Assembly (NCBI GenBank): GCA_028715965.1
Contig: JAQUQS010000009.1
Span: 1 to 55,710 of the forward strand
Length of the DNA stretch: 55,710 nt
From: Candidatus Omnitrophota bacterium
Lineage (GTDB): Bacteria > Omnitrophota > Gorgyraeia > Tantalellales > Tantalellaceae
Direction: 5' to 3'
Shown here: piece by piece, positions 33,868-43,553 of the stretch
How the letters are laid out: each line of letters begins with the position of its first letter
How positions within the stretch are numbered: the first letter of the stretch is position 1
Translations under genes and position numbers: made by a program
Notes under the pieces: generated by a model
The model's input: the letters and a program-made list of their open reading frames with translations, nothing else
What the model was told of the DNA's origin: nothing
The model's database searches: none

Positions 33868-33911
33868 GTTTTCCCCATACGTGAACTTTACCGCCACATA
33901 CACTCCTCCAC

Positions 33912-33949
33912 CTGAAGTTTACCTTCAGAATACGACTGATGCAAGTCGT
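33912..33949 (-). promoter_or_regulatory. Promoter of the PDZ-HAMP unit with two inverted repeats
   Basis: Minus-strand TTGCAT (33939-33944), 17 nt, TAAACT (33916-33921). A perfect repeat ACGACT-6-AGTCGT (33932-33949) overlaps the -35 box and CTGAAG-5-CTTCAG (33912-33928) overlaps the -10 box, so repressor or activator sites are plausible. The remaining lnt/PDZ spacer holds no clear gene. Confidence 0.45.
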
Positions 33950-34053
33950 TATATTCATTATTGAACGCCGTACCAAGATCCCTCATATCCCGTCCCGGGA
34001 TCACCGCTCCGCAAGCCTTACCGGACGAGTGCCCCGCGTTATCCGCCTTCCCT

Positions 34054-35628
34054 CTAAGCCTTCCCCTCCCCGTTCTTATCCGCTCTACGGGACATCATCT
34101 CCTCCGCGACCATGCTCATGATAAAAAGGATAGCGCACAAGAGGACAAAGACATCCCCGTAAAGGGTATAATACGTTCTACCCTTGTAAACATACACATC
34201 GCTGGTGAGTACTCCTTCTTCATCCGTATAGTTCCCGTTACGGGAAAAGATGGATGTTACGCGGCCGTATACGTCGATAAAGCACGATATGCCGGTATTA
34301 GCCGCCCTCACTACGGGCTTCCTGTTCTCTATGGCCCGGAACACGGACGATTGCATATGCTGCATGGGGGCGGCGGTGGGCCCGAACCAGGCGTCGTTCG
34401 TCATGTTGACCAATAGATCCGCTCCTCCGGCCGCCAGGTCCCTGGCGATATACGGAAAGACGTCCTCGAAACAGATCATCACGCCTAAACGGTAGAAAGA
34501 AGTGTCCCTCAAAAGCGCCCCTTCTTCAGTGCGGTCCGTTCTTATCGTTGCCAGCGTGAATATCGTCTTTTTCCCACCCCTGGCGTATGTTCCGATAGGC
34601 TTGTCAATGACACCCCTGAGAAAACCCATGGCTTTTTCGAACGGTATATACTCCCCGAACGGCACGAGATGCGCTTTGCTGTAAATATCGCCCAATTTTC
34701 CCACCCTGCTGAAAAACCCGGCGCTGTTGTAGTATTCGCCATCCCGTTCAGTTACCATACCCGCCAGGAGAGGTATCCCGGACCTTTCGGATATTTCGGA
34801 CAGGCGGCCATACGAAGCTTCGTCTTTTCCCTCGACCAGATATGGGAACGCCGTTTCCGGCCATATGATCATGTCGGGACGGTCCTTTGCCGCCTCCAGG
34901 GTAAGGATATCGTATTTTTCTATTATCTCCGACGCGCGGACCGGGTCCCATTTGAAACTCTGCGGGATATTGCCCTGAACGACCGAGACCTTGGGCCCAT
35001 CCGCCGTGAATATGCCGTCTATCCTTGAAACGGAATAGACCGTGGCGCCTACGATAAAAAAGAGCGCCATGAACATATGTATCGTCTTTTTTTGCCCCCG
35101 GGTGATATAAGAATAAAGCGCTACGTTAAAAGCGACTATGATGAAAGATACGCCGTAAACCCCGGCGAAGTCGGCTATCTGGATAAGGTTTATGTTCTTC
35201 GACTGGGAATAACCAGGCATACCCCATGGGAACCCCGTGAACAGGTGCGCCCTGATATAGTCAAGGAGCACCCATACAGGCGCGAGTATCATAAGGTCGA
35301 TCCCCCTTTTGAAGGCCATATACACGACAAGAGCGAAACCCGCGTTAAAGACCGCCAATGTCATAACAAGGATCACCGTACCCGGCACGGTAACATTGAC
35401 CATCCAGTAGAGTACTGTCCCGTAAAAAGTGAGCCCCGATGTCCATCCCAGGAGGAACGCCGTACGGGCATTCACGCCTTTGACCGAAAAGAGAAGCGGC
35501 ACGAGAAAGAGCCATGCCGTAAAAGAAAGCTCCGCGGGTGGAAAGGCCATACCCCCTACAATCCCGGATAACGCCGCCAGCATATACCTGTTAGCGGTCG
35601 AAAGTGTTCTCCACTTTATGTTCAGCAC
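34054..35628 (-). CDS. lnt: Apolipoprotein N-acyltransferase Lnt
   Basis: 524 residues. Adds the third acyl chain to lipoproteins in the inner membrane, the last step of lipoprotein maturation in diderms. About seven N-terminal membrane helices, then a carbon-nitrogen hydrolase domain with the catalytic triad E258 (WPETAFPYL), K318 (YSKAHLVPFGEY) and C386 (MICFEDVFP), and the conserved NMTNDAWFG. A last membrane helix is near the C-terminus. It lies 21 nt after secA on the same strand, so it may be cotranscribed. Its presence supports a diderm host and agrees with the lipoprotein at the left edge. Confidence 0.96.
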   Translation of the reverse strand: MLNIKWRTLSTANRYMLAALSGIVGGMAFPPAELSFTAWLFLVPLLFSVKGVNARTAFLLGWTSGLTFYGTVLYWMVNVTVPGTVILVMTLAVFNAGFALVVYMAFKRGIDLMILAPVWVLLDYIRAHLFTGFPWGMPGYSQSKNINLIQIADFAGVYGVSFIIVAFNVALYSYITRGQKKTIHMFMALFFIVGATVYSVSRIDGIFTADGPKVSVVQGNIPQSFKWDPVRASEIIEKYDILTLEAAKDRPDMIIWPETAFPYLVEGKDEASYGRLSEISERSGIPLLAGMVTERDGEYYNSAGFFSRVGKLGDIYSKAHLVPFGEYIPFEKAMGFLRGVIDKPIGTYARGGKKTIFTLATIRTDRTEEGALLRDTSFYRLGVMICFEDVFPYIARDLAAGGADLLVNMTNDAWFGPTAAPMQHMQSSVFRAIENRKPVVRAANTGISCFIDVYGRVTSIFSRNGNYTDEEGVLTSDVYVYKGRTYYTLYGDVFVLLCAILFIMSMVAEEMMSRRADKNGEGKA

Positions 35629-35649
35629 CTGCTCCCTCCACCGGATGTT

Positions 35650-38600
35650 TTACATTCCGCAACATTTTTTATATTTTTTCCCGCTTCCGCACGGACATGG
35701 GTCGTTACGCCCAACCTTGGGACTTTCCCTCCTGTAGGCCTCCTCACCGCTCGCCGTACGGGCTGTTCCCGGATGTCCCGGAAGCGGAGGCGGCGGTGTG
35801 CCTTCGTCCCGGATATCATTCCGCGCGTTCGAAGCGGCACCTATGGCCGAGTATTCTTTGTGCTCGAAGTTCTTTTTCCCCGTCTGGAAAACGCTTTTCT
35901 TGTACTGCTCCTCCATAGCGGATATCTTCATTATCTTCTCGGCTACCTGTTCGTCGAGTTTTATTATAAGGTCCCGGAACATCTGGAACGCCTCGTGCTG
36001 GAACTCTATAAGCGGGTCCTTCTGGGCGTACGCCCTCCAGTAGATACCTTCCCTCAGTTCGTCGATCTCCCTCAAATATTCTTTCCAGCTGGAATCGATG
36101 ACCGAGAGCATCACCATTTTTTCGAGACCGCGTAACCGTTCGCTCCCGATGAACGATTCCCTGACGGAATAACTCTTTGAGGCGGCCTCTTTGACTTTTT
36201 CCACGACCTCCGCCGCGTACATACCGATGAATTCATCCGGTTTTATGAGTATCGCGTACCGGTACATCAGCGCCTTTGAAAGTTTATCCGGATCGGGTAG
36301 CGTATCCCAGCCGATAAGAAGCGATTCCAGCCCGACCTCGAGGCACTCGAAGAACTCTTCCCTTATATCCCTGTCCTCAAGGACCATACGCCTGCGCCTG
36401 TATATCACCTCTCTCTGCTGGTTCATTACGTTATCATATTTCAGGAGATGTTTCCTTACCTCGAAGTTCTGCCCCTCTACCCTTTTCTGTGCCGTACGCA
36501 CCGCACGGGTCACAAGGGGGTTCTCGATAACCTCCCCTTCTTCCATCCCGAGCCGCTCCATTATGTCCTTGATCCGGTCCGACCCGAATATCCTCATGAG
36601 GTCGTCCTCGAGGGAAAGATAGAACCTGCTGGAACCCGGGTCACCCTGCCTGCCGCATCGTCCACGCAGCTGGTTGTCTATCCTCCTGGACTCATGGCGT
36701 TCGGTACCCACAACATGGAGCCCTCCGGCCTGTATGACCTTTTCCTTTTCTTCCCGGGTCTTGTGGCGGAACTCTTCCGTGAAACGTTCCATGGCCTTCT
36801 CCCTGTCGGACGGGCTGTCGTATTCTATTCTTTCCACGGCGTCATCCGCCAGGTATTCGGCGTTACCCCCGAGAAGAATGTCAGTCCCCCGGCCGGCCAT
36901 GTTCGTAGCTATGGTGACCGCGCCGAACCTTCCCGCCTGGGCGATTATATGCGCTTCTTTCTCATGGTATTTGGCGTTCAATACGTTGTGTTTGACGCCC
37001 CTGGAACGCAAAAGCCGGCTGAGCTCCTCGGATTTCTCTATGGATACGGTGCCGACAAGTACCGGCCTGCCGATGCTGTTACATTCGTAGATCTCCTCGA
37101 TGACGGCGTTGAATTTCTCCCTCTCGGTCTTGTATATGCGGTCCGGCATGCTGTCACGCTTGAGCGGACGGTTCGTCGGGATCTGGACGACCGGCAGCAG
37201 ATATATTTTCTCGAACTCTACCTCCTCGGTCTTCGCGGTACCGGTCATGCCCGAAAGTTTGTCATACATGCGGAAATAATTCTGCAGGGTTATCGTCGCG
37301 AGCGTCTGGCTCTCCCTCTGTACTTCAACTCTTTCCTTGGCCTCTATGGCCTCGTGTATACCGTCGGAGAACCTTCTCCCGGGCATCATGCGTCCGGTAA
37401 AACTGTCCACTATGACTATCTTATTGTCGTTGATGACATAATCAACGTCCTTCTGGAAAAGGATATACGCCTTGAGGAGCTGTTTTATGCTCTCGACTAT
37501 CCTCTGCTGGTTCGTATAGGCGGATATGAGCTCTGTTTCCTGTTTCACCTTTTCCTCTTCCGGCATATCCCGGTCCGAAAGTTCCGCTATCTTCGCCTCT
37601 ATATCCTCTATCATGAACTCCACACCGAAACGCTCTTTCATCATTCTCTGCCCGCGCGCGCTGAACGTCGCCTCGCGCGTGCGTTCGTCGAACACGAAGA
37701 AGAGCTCTTCCAGCAATTCACTGCGTTCCTTGTCCATGATCTTACTGTCCAGTAGCGACTGCGCGCGGTCGAAAGCCTCTTTTGCCTTTTTCTCCTTGAG
37801 TATGATGTCCAGGAATTCCCTGTTCTTGGGATCGGACTTATGCACGAGGTACAGGAACTGTCCGGCCCCCTCGTTATTACCCTTGCGGTCCTCTTCCCGG
37901 AATTTTGAGATATACTCCCGGACAAGCTTACGTTGTTCCCTCACGACCTCCTCAACCACCGGACGCATATGGTCATAAGCCTCGTTGGTCTCGTCCACCG
38001 GGCCGGAGATTATAAGCGGGGTCCTGGCCTCATCAATAAGTATGCTGTCGACCTCATCGACTATGGCGAAACTTAGATGCTGCTGCACCCTCTCACTGAT
38101 ATCCGTGACCATATTATCTCTCAGGTAATCGAACCCGAATTCGTTATTGGTCCCGTAGACGATGTCGCACGCGTACGCCTTCTGCCTCTCGTGCGTACGC
38201 ATATCATGCTGTATCACCCCTACCGAGAATCCCAGGAAATTGTATATGGGCCCCATCCATTCGCTGTCCCTTTTCGCGAGGTAGTCGTTGACCGTGACCA
38301 CATGCACGCTCTCCCCGCTCAAGGCGTTAAGGCATACCGGCAGGGTGGCCACAAGCGTCTTTCCTTCTCCCGTGGTCATCTCCGCTATCTTCCCGTCATG
38401 CAGCACCATGCCTCCCGCCATCTGCACGTCGAAATGCCTCAATCCTATGGTCCGCTTTGAGGCCTCCCGCACTAGCGCGAAAACTTCCGGCAGGTGCCTG
38501 GACAGTGGCAGGTTCTTTATTTCCATGAGTTTTTTCTTGTGCTTGTTCTTTTCGGCGTCCGAGGATGACGACACCATCATCTCCCTGACCTTCTTCTCCT

Positions 38601-38787
38601 CCTCGGCGTTCTGGGAACGTTCCTTGATCAAGACCTCTTTTATCCCCGCCATCCTTGCCCTTATCTCGTCATCGGACATGGCCGATATCCCGGCTTCTCT
38701 GGCGTTGATATCGTTGATCACCGACGTGTATTTCCTGAGCTGCCGCTCGTTCTGCGTACCGAATATCCTTTTTATGATATTGAACAT
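35650..38787 (-). CDS. secA: Preprotein translocase ATPase SecA
   Basis: 1045 residues, longer than the 901 of E. coli, due to insertions in the coiled, charged part of the first nucleotide domain and a longer scaffold. It drives Sec-dependent export through SecYEG. Walker [16 protein letters not shown]-box-like [32 protein letters not shown] and [12 protein letters not shown] in the second motor domain, and a C-terminal zinc SEC-C tail ([18 protein letters not shown]) that binds SecB or lipid. It follows prfB by 17 nt and precedes lnt by 21 nt. It is the export engine for the many signal-peptide proteins in this window. Confidence 0.97.
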   Translation of the reverse strand: MFNIIKRIFGTQNERQLRKYTSVINDINAREAGISAMSDDEIRARMAGIKEVLIKERSQNAEEEKKVREMMVSSSSDAEKNKHKKKLMEIKNLPLSRHLPEVFALVREASKRTIGLRHFDVQMAGGMVLHDGKIAEMTTGEGKTLVATLPVCLNALSGESVHVVTVNDYLAKRDSEWMGPIYNFLGFSVGVIQHDMRTHERQKAYACDIVYGTNNEFGFDYLRDNMVTDISERVQQHLSFAIVDEVDSILIDEARTPLIISGPVDETNEAYDHMRPVVEEVVREQRKLVREYISKFREEDRKGNNEGAGQFLYLVHKSDPKNREFLDIILKEKKAKEAFDRAQSLLDSKIMDKERSELLEELFFVFDERTREATFSARGQRMMKERFGVEFMIEDIEAKIAELSDRDMPEEEKVKQETELISAYTNQQRIVESIKQLLKAYILFQKDVDYVINDNKIVIVDSFTGRMMPGRRFSDGIHEAIEAKERVEVQRESQTLATITLQNYFRMYDKLSGMTGTAKTEEVEFEKIYLLPVVQIPTNRPLKRDSMPDRIYKTEREKFNAVIEEIYECNSIGRPVLVGTVSIEKSEELSRLLRSRGVKHNVLNAKYHEKEAHIIAQAGRFGAVTIATNMAGRGTDILLGGNAEYLADDAVERIEYDSPSDREKAMERFTEEFRHKTREEKEKVIQAGGLHVVGTERHESRRIDNQLRGRCGRQGDPGSSRFYLSLEDDLMRIFGSDRIKDIMERLGMEEGEVIENPLVTRAVRTAQKRVEGQNFEVRKHLLKYDNVMNQQREVIYRRRRMVLEDRDIREEFFECLEVGLESLLIGWDTLPDPDKLSKALMYRYAILIKPDEFIGMYAAEVVEKVKEAASKSYSVRESFIGSERLRGLEKMVMLSVIDSSWKEYLREIDELREGIYWRAYAQKDPLIEFQHEAFQMFRDLIIKLDEQVAEKIMKISAMEEQYKKSVFQTGKKNFEHKEYSAIGAASNARNDIRDEGTPPPPLPGHPGTARTASGEEAYRRESPKVGRNDPCPCGSGKKYKKCCGM

Positions 38788-38804
38788 CCCTAGTCTCCCA
38801 AATG

Positions 38805-39912
38805 TTAATTTTTATTCTGTGCCGCCATGTACCTCAAGTAAGCTTCAGAGAACATATCTATATCGCCATCCAGGGTCCTTTCAGCGTTCGACGTCTGTTC
38901 TCCCGTCCTGTGGTCCTTGACCATCTTGTAGGGATGCAGCACATACGACCTTATCTGGCTTCCCCACTCTATTTTTTTCTTTTCGCCGTGGTGCCTCATG
39001 GCCTCATTCTCACGTTCACGGCGCTCTTTCTCATAAAGCTTCGCCTTGAGTATCTTCATGGCGGTAGCCTTGTTCTTGTGTTGCGACCTTTCCTTCTGGC
39101 ATTGAACAACTATCCCCGTCGGTAGGTGTGTTATGCGCACGGCCGAATCCGTGACGTTGACATGCTGCCCACCGGCCCCGCTGGACCTGTATGTATCTAT
39201 CCTGAGGTCGTTCTCGTTTATCTCCACGTTTATTTCCTTGTCTATGTCGGGAATAACGTCTATCGAGGCGAAAGAAGTATGCCTGCGCTTGTTCGAGTCG
39301 AACGGGGATATCCTGACAAGCCGGTGCACACCGGACTCCCCCTTCAGGTACCCGTACGCGAGATCCCCCTTAACAAGCATGGTAACGTTCTTGATGCCGG
39401 CTTCCTCCCCCTGGAGCTGGTCGTATATCTCAATGACATGCCCGTGGTTCTCCGCCCACCTCGTGTACATCCTGAATAGCATTGAGGCCCAGTCGCAGGA
39501 TTCGGTCCCTCCCGCTCCTGAATTGATGCTGAGTATGGCGTTGCACCTGTCCAGTTCCCCGCCGAGGAGACATTTGAACTCCAAACGGTCTATCTTGCCC
39601 TTTACATCCTCGACTTCCACGTGTATGGTATTGATGGAATCCTCGTCACCGGCCTCGATCATCTCGGAAAGTTCCCGTATGGAGACGTACTGCTCCTCTA
39701 TTTCCTTATATGGGCCTATAAGCGACCTTATGGCGCGGAGTTCCCTCGAAAGGGAATCCGCCCTGGGCTGGTTCTTCCAGATATCCGGATCGTTCAATTC
39801 AGTTTCAAGCTCCCTGGCTCTTTCCTCGTTGTGAGCGAGGTCAAAGATACCCCCGGAGTTCTTCAAGTTTAACATCTACCGACTTTATGGACTTCATTAA
39901 TTCTTCAAGCAT
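38805..39912 (-). CDS. prfB: Peptide chain release factor 2, with programmed +1 frameshift
   Basis: About 368 residues once the frameshift is applied. Translation starts at the ATG at 39912 (GGAGG upstream), reads 23 codons to an in-frame TGA (39843-39841) and shifts +1 on CTT to continue at GAC. The continuing frame contains the peptide-anticodon SPF-type region ([19 protein letters not shown]) and GGQ ([19 protein letters not shown]), so it releases peptides at UGA and UAA. RF2 level therefore controls its own synthesis. A downstream-only reading from 39875 would lack the true N-terminus and should not be used. Own promoter upstream; secA follows. Confidence 0.96.
39840..39854 (-). promoter_or_regulatory. 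prfB autoregulatory frameshift site
   Basis: Minus-strand GGGGG-TAT-CTT-TGA-C. The internal Shine-Dalgarno-like G run lies three bases before the CTT slip codon and the TGA is followed by C, matching the classical bacterial RF2 site in every element. Confidence 0.95.
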
Positions 39913-39932
39913 GGTTTACCTCCGTAGGGCGC

Positions 39933-39961
39933 ATTATAACAATATATACTATATATGTAAA
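39933..39961 (-). promoter_or_regulatory. prfB-secA-lnt promoter
   Basis: Minus-strand TTTACA, 17 nt, TATAAT, with TGT just before the -10 box (extended -10). It leaves a leader of about 14 nt carrying GGAGG before the prfB ATG. Placed in the uvrC/prfB spacer. Confidence 0.7.
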
Positions 39962-39981
39962 GTGTATGTAAATGCGGGACG

Positions 39982-41418
39982 TTAGCGTGGCTCTTTACCT
40001 GTAGAAAAATAGCTGGAAATTATCGAAGCCGTTCTCCGATCGATACCTCTGGCGATAAGTTCGTCAAAAGAAGCCTCAGAGACCTTACCGCGTGACCCGA
40101 ATTTTTCCATAAGTTCGCGTTCCCTGGCCGGGCCTATGCCTTTTATGTCCGTGAGCATACCGCCGAAATAAGCCTTCCCCCTCACCTTCCTGTGGTACGT
40201 TATCGCGAACCTGTGGGCCTCGTCCCGTATCCTCTGGACCAACGACAAAAGACGCGAACCGGGAGACAGCCTTACGGGGTGCGCGCGTCCCGGCAGGTAT
40301 AAGTGGTTGTACTCCTTGGCTATACTGGCCAGCATCATATCCTTTATGCCCAGTTCGTCCATGACCGCCATGGCCACCGAAAGATGGCCCTTTCCGCCGT
40401 CTATAAGCACAAGATCGGGAAGCTCCCCCTTGTCCGCCACAAGCCGGGCGTAACGCCGCCTTACTATTTCACGCATCATGGAATAATCATCTATGCCGCT
40501 GACACCTTTTATCCTGAACTTGCGATATTCCTTCCTCGACGGCCTGCCATGCCGGAATTTCACCATGGACCCTACGGGCTTCTGCCCGGATATATTGGAT
40601 ATATCGAAACATTCTATCGTCTCAGGCATCGCCACGGCCCCAAGCACGTTCTTGAGCTCGTCCAGCTCCCCGTACATGGGCCTTTTCGTCCCGCCGTGGA
40701 ACTCGCGTACGGCGGTAAGCGCCTCTATTCGTTCTTTTATCGCCATGGACTTTTCATACTCGCGTTTTTCCGCGTGACGTATCATCTTTTCACGCAGCGC
40801 GCTGAGAAGGTCTCCTTTCCTGCCCTCAAGGAACTTCTTGAGGTTCTCCACTGTCTCACGGTATTCTTTCTCGGTCACCCGCCCCTCGCACGGCCCCTGG
40901 CATTGCCCAAGATGGTATTCCAGGCATACGTTCTTATGGAACCGGCCACATGTCCTCAAGGGGAATATCTTCTTCATGAAAGAAAGCGCGTCCTTCAGGA
41001 GCCCGGCATCCACATATGGACCGTAATACAGGGCCCCGTCGTTCACCCTGCGCCTCGTCATGACCACCCTGGGAAAACTCTCGTTCACCGTAAGCTTGAT
41101 ATATGGATAGGATTTGTCGTCCTTGAGGTCTACATTGTACCTGGGAGAATGGTCTTTTATGAGCCCGGCCTCGTAAACAAGCGCTTCCGCTTCCGATGAT
41201 GCCGGGACGATCCTTATGTCCCTGGTCTCCCGGGCAAGACTGCGTAATTTACCGCTTTTCGCGCTCGAACTCCTGAAGTATGACGATACCCTGCGCCTTA
41301 ACCTGGCGGCCTTCCCTACGTATATTATCTTGCCGCGTCGGTCAAGGAACATGTACACACCGGGAGAATCCGGCAATGACCTTACCTTTTCCCTGATATC
41401 CGGTGTTTTCCGGTCCAT
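39982..41418 (-). CDS. uvrC: Excinuclease ABC subunit C
   Basis: 478 residues from the ATG at 41418 (AGAGGG upstream), shorter than the roughly 600 of most UvrC proteins. It makes the two incisions of nucleotide-excision repair. The GIY-YIG nuclease is complete (SPGVYMFLDRRGKIIYVGKA), a UVR helix follows (KREYEKSMAIKERIEAL), the UvrC/RNase H-like half is present (IECFDISNISGQKPVGSMV, LVLIDGGKGHLSVA), and a helix-hairpin-helix ends the protein (DIKGIGPARERELMEKFG). Homologues start near this ATG; an upstream in-frame extension inside the murJ 3' end has no support. It starts 13 nt after the murJ stop. Confidence 0.93.
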   Translation of the reverse strand: MDRKTPDIREKVRSLPDSPGVYMFLDRRGKIIYVGKAARLRRRVSSYFRSSSAKSGKLRSLARETRDIRIVPASSEAEALVYEAGLIKDHSPRYNVDLKDDKSYPYIKLTVNESFPRVVMTRRRVNDGALYYGPYVDAGLLKDALSFMKKIFPLRTCGRFHKNVCLEYHLGQCQGPCEGRVTEKEYRETVENLKKFLEGRKGDLLSALREKMIRHAEKREYEKSMAIKERIEALTAVREFHGGTKRPMYGELDELKNVLGAVAMPETIECFDISNISGQKPVGSMVKFRHGRPSRKEYRKFRIKGVSGIDDYSMMREIVRRRYARLVADKGELPDLVLIDGGKGHLSVAMAVMDELGIKDMMLASIAKEYNHLYLPGRAHPVRLSPGSRLLSLVQRIRDEAHRFAITYHRKVRGKAYFGGMLTDIKGIGPARERELMEKFGSRGKVSEASFDELIARGIDRRTASIISSYFSTGKEPR

Positions 41419-41431
41419 ACACCCTCTCCCG

Positions 41432-43003
41432 TCAGGAACTTGGCATCCTGTCACGCAACAAGCCCGTGATCCTCCTGACCCCGGGCACACCGATGAAATA
41501 AGCCGATACCACGTATACACCGCCGCTGGCGATCACGGTGCCCACGAGCGTCACTATCGACTTGATGAGCGATCCTCCGGCCCCCCCCTGCAGGAAACGC
41601 GCCTTCATGTAACAGGTGAAAACGGACATCACCCCCGCCGCCAGGAGCATCTTCATGGTAGCCAGCGCCAGGCCCTTAGTCCCCGGGTCACCGATACGCC
41701 TGGCCAGCAATATGTACAATATGATGAAATTCGTTATCGCGGCGATCGACGTGGCAAGCGCTAGACCCCCTATCTTGAGCGGCCACATAAGGATCAGATT
41801 AAGCACGATGTTCACCAGTAGCGAGACGGAAGCGGTCTTCACAGGGGTCTTAGTATCCCCCATGGAATAGTACGCGCTTACCAGGATCTTGATACCGGCA
41901 TACGCGAAAAGACCGAACGAATAGTAAAAGAGCGCGGCCGAGGTTATCCCGGTGGAATACGCCGTGAACTCGCCGCGCTGGAAAAGTATCCTCATCATGG
42001 GCTCGGCCAGTATCATCAGGCCGAAGATAGCGGGCATCATTATGGTGAACACCGTTCGAAGCGAGAACGCTACCGTATCTCGGAACGCGTTCATATCCCT
42101 GGTCGCGGCCTCACGGCTGAGCCGCGGGAGCACGGCCGTAGCCAGTGATATCCCGAATACCGCGAGCGGCAATTGTACGAGACGGTTGGAATAATATAAA
42201 GCCGCGACCCCTCCGGCGCCGACTACCGACGACAGTGACGCCAGTATCGTATCCACGAAAACGCTCATCTGGTAAACGGCGGTACCCAATGCCCGCGGAA
42301 GAAGTAATTTCCCGATCCTGGACGCTATCGGATGGGCTATCCTGAACACGCCTTCAAGACGGAACCCGCGTTTCACGAGCGGCGGTACCTGAATAAGGAC
42401 CTCAAGCACCCCTCCTCCAAGCACTCCCGCCACTATGCCTTTTACGCCGTACACCGGGCACAGGAATACCAGAGATGTTATCATTGCCATGTTAAGTATC
42501 ACCGGGGAAAAAGCGGGGGTCGTGAAATAATTGAACGAGCTGAGCACTCCCTTACAATACGCTACGAGTCCAAGGAACAATATGTATGGGAAAAGCCATC
42601 TCGTGAGATCGACCGTTATACGGAATTTCTCCGGCGTAACAACGAACCCGGGAGCTATCAGCCGTACCAGCACAGGCGAGAACAGCACTCCCAGAACAGA
42701 GAGGGTGATAAGCACCATTAACATCAGGTTAAGTATAACGCGGGCGGCTTCCCAGTACTCCTTTTCCGGGCGCGTATGCCTGTATTCGGTAAGTATCGGC
42801 ACTATAGCCGCGTCCGTGGCCCCTTCACCCACCATGTCCCGAAGCATATTGGGCAAGCGGAAAGCCACGACAAAAGCCTGGGCGAAGATATTGGTCCCGA
42901 AGAACCTGGCGAGCATTATATCACGTATGAACCCCAGTATACGGCTTGCCGTAGTCGCGGAACCTATTATACTTGTTGACTTTATGAGTTTGCGATTGGA
43001 CAT
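41432..43003 (-). CDS. murJ: Lipid II flippase MurJ
   Basis: 523 residues from the ATG at 43003 (GGGGA upstream). MurJ/MviN moves lipid II across the inner membrane for peptidoglycan synthesis. Fourteen membrane helices are expected and the hydrophobic periodicity supports them; signatures are SRILGFIRDIMLARFFG, FRLPNMLRDMVGEGA and LPRALGTAVYQMSVFVDTILAS. The N-terminal RxxG and conserved charged residues of the substrate cavity are in these segments. Upstream of uvrC on the same strand, probably cotranscribed. I found no strong promoter in the divergent spacer with rpsT on this strand. Confidence 0.95.
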   Translation of the reverse strand: MSNRKLIKSTSIIGSATTASRILGFIRDIMLARFFGTNIFAQAFVVAFRLPNMLRDMVGEGATDAAIVPILTEYRHTRPEKEYWEAARVILNLMLMVLITLSVLGVLFSPVLVRLIAPGFVVTPEKFRITVDLTRWLFPYILFLGLVAYCKGVLSSFNYFTTPAFSPVILNMAMITSLVFLCPVYGVKGIVAGVLGGGVLEVLIQVPPLVKRGFRLEGVFRIAHPIASRIGKLLLPRALGTAVYQMSVFVDTILASLSSVVGAGGVAALYYSNRLVQLPLAVFGISLATAVLPRLSREAATRDMNAFRDTVAFSLRTVFTIMMPAIFGLMILAEPMMRILFQRGEFTAYSTGITSAALFYYSFGLFAYAGIKILVSAYYSMGDTKTPVKTASVSLLVNIVLNLILMWPLKIGGLALATSIAAITNFIILYILLARRIGDPGTKGLALATMKMLLAAGVMSVFTCYMKARFLQGGAGGSLIKSIVTLVGTVIASGGVYVVSAYFIGVPGVRRITGLLRDRMPSS

Positions 43004-43124
43004 GTGTTTTCCCCGGGGCACGGAGGCCCTGTATTTATCTCTATAATGATATCATAGAAGTGAAAATATGCCAGTTTTACTTTGGTCCCGGCCGTGGACG
43101 CCTTTCCCCTCCCGCAAAAAAGCG

Positions 43125-43153
43125 TTGACAAAATATTTGGCGTATGTTAGATT
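43125..43153 (+). promoter_or_regulatory. rpsT promoter
   Basis: Perfect TTGACA (43125-43130), 17 nt, TAGATT (43148-43153), with a leader of about 50 nt that carries AAAGGAG nine bases before the rpsT ATG. Confidence 0.7.
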
Positions 43154-43208
43154 ATGCACCTAAATTAATTGTTTTGCGAAAGTTAAGCATGTAAAGGAGT
43201 TAAGTTCT

Positions 43209-43484
43209 ATGCCCAATAAAAAAGCAGCTATTAAAAGCCTCAGAAAAGACAAGAAAAAGCACGCGAAGAACAAAGCCGTCAAATCTGAGCTTCGCACACT
43301 GACGAAAAAAGCGCGTCTTTTGATAACGGACGGCAAAAAGAACGAAGCCGAGACCCTGCTTCGTACGCTCGAGTCAAAACTGGACCGGGCCGCTAAAAGC
43401 CATATCATAAAAAAAGAGAACGCCGCGAGGAAAGTATCCAGGTTGAGAACGCATTTCGCTTCCGCGTCAAAAAGCGCCTCTTAA
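43209..43484 (+). CDS. rpsT: 30S ribosomal protein S20
   Basis: 91 residues, Lys/Ala-rich and helical, binding 16S rRNA in the body of the 30S subunit. The N-terminus MPNKKAAIKSLRKDKKK and the C-terminal KENAARKVSRL match the family. Monocistronic, with a near-consensus promoter upstream and a long stem-loop terminator downstream, as usual for rpsT. Confidence 0.96.
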   Translation: MPNKKAAIKSLRKDKKKHAKNKAVKSELRTLTKKARLLITDGKKNEAETLLRTLESKLDRAAKSHIIKKENAARKVSRLRTHFASASKSAS

Positions 43485-43495
43485 GGTCTTCACGG

Positions 43496-43547
43496 CCGGA
43501 CAATAAAAAACCACGCATGCATATGCGTGGTTTTTTTTATTGTCCGG
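43496..43547. terminator. Bidirectional terminator between rpsT and a convergent gene
   Basis: Near-perfect 23-bp inverted repeat, CCGGACAATA...CCACGCAT, GCAT loop, then ATGCGTGG and T8 followed by ATTGTCCGG. The A-run and T-run on the two sides allow it to work in both directions. Confidence 0.9.
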
Positions 43548-43553
43548 CAAAGT

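Noticed and set aside
33888-33986. A 32-codon minus-strand frame between lnt and the PDZ gene
   Set aside because: It has only a weak ribosome-binding site and overlaps the putative PDZ promoter and its inverted repeats; too short to support.
39875-39875. Start of prfB at this position (reading frame beginning MLNLKNSGG)
   Set aside because: The true start is 39912 with GGAGG, followed by the frameshift; this frame merely opens just before the slip site.
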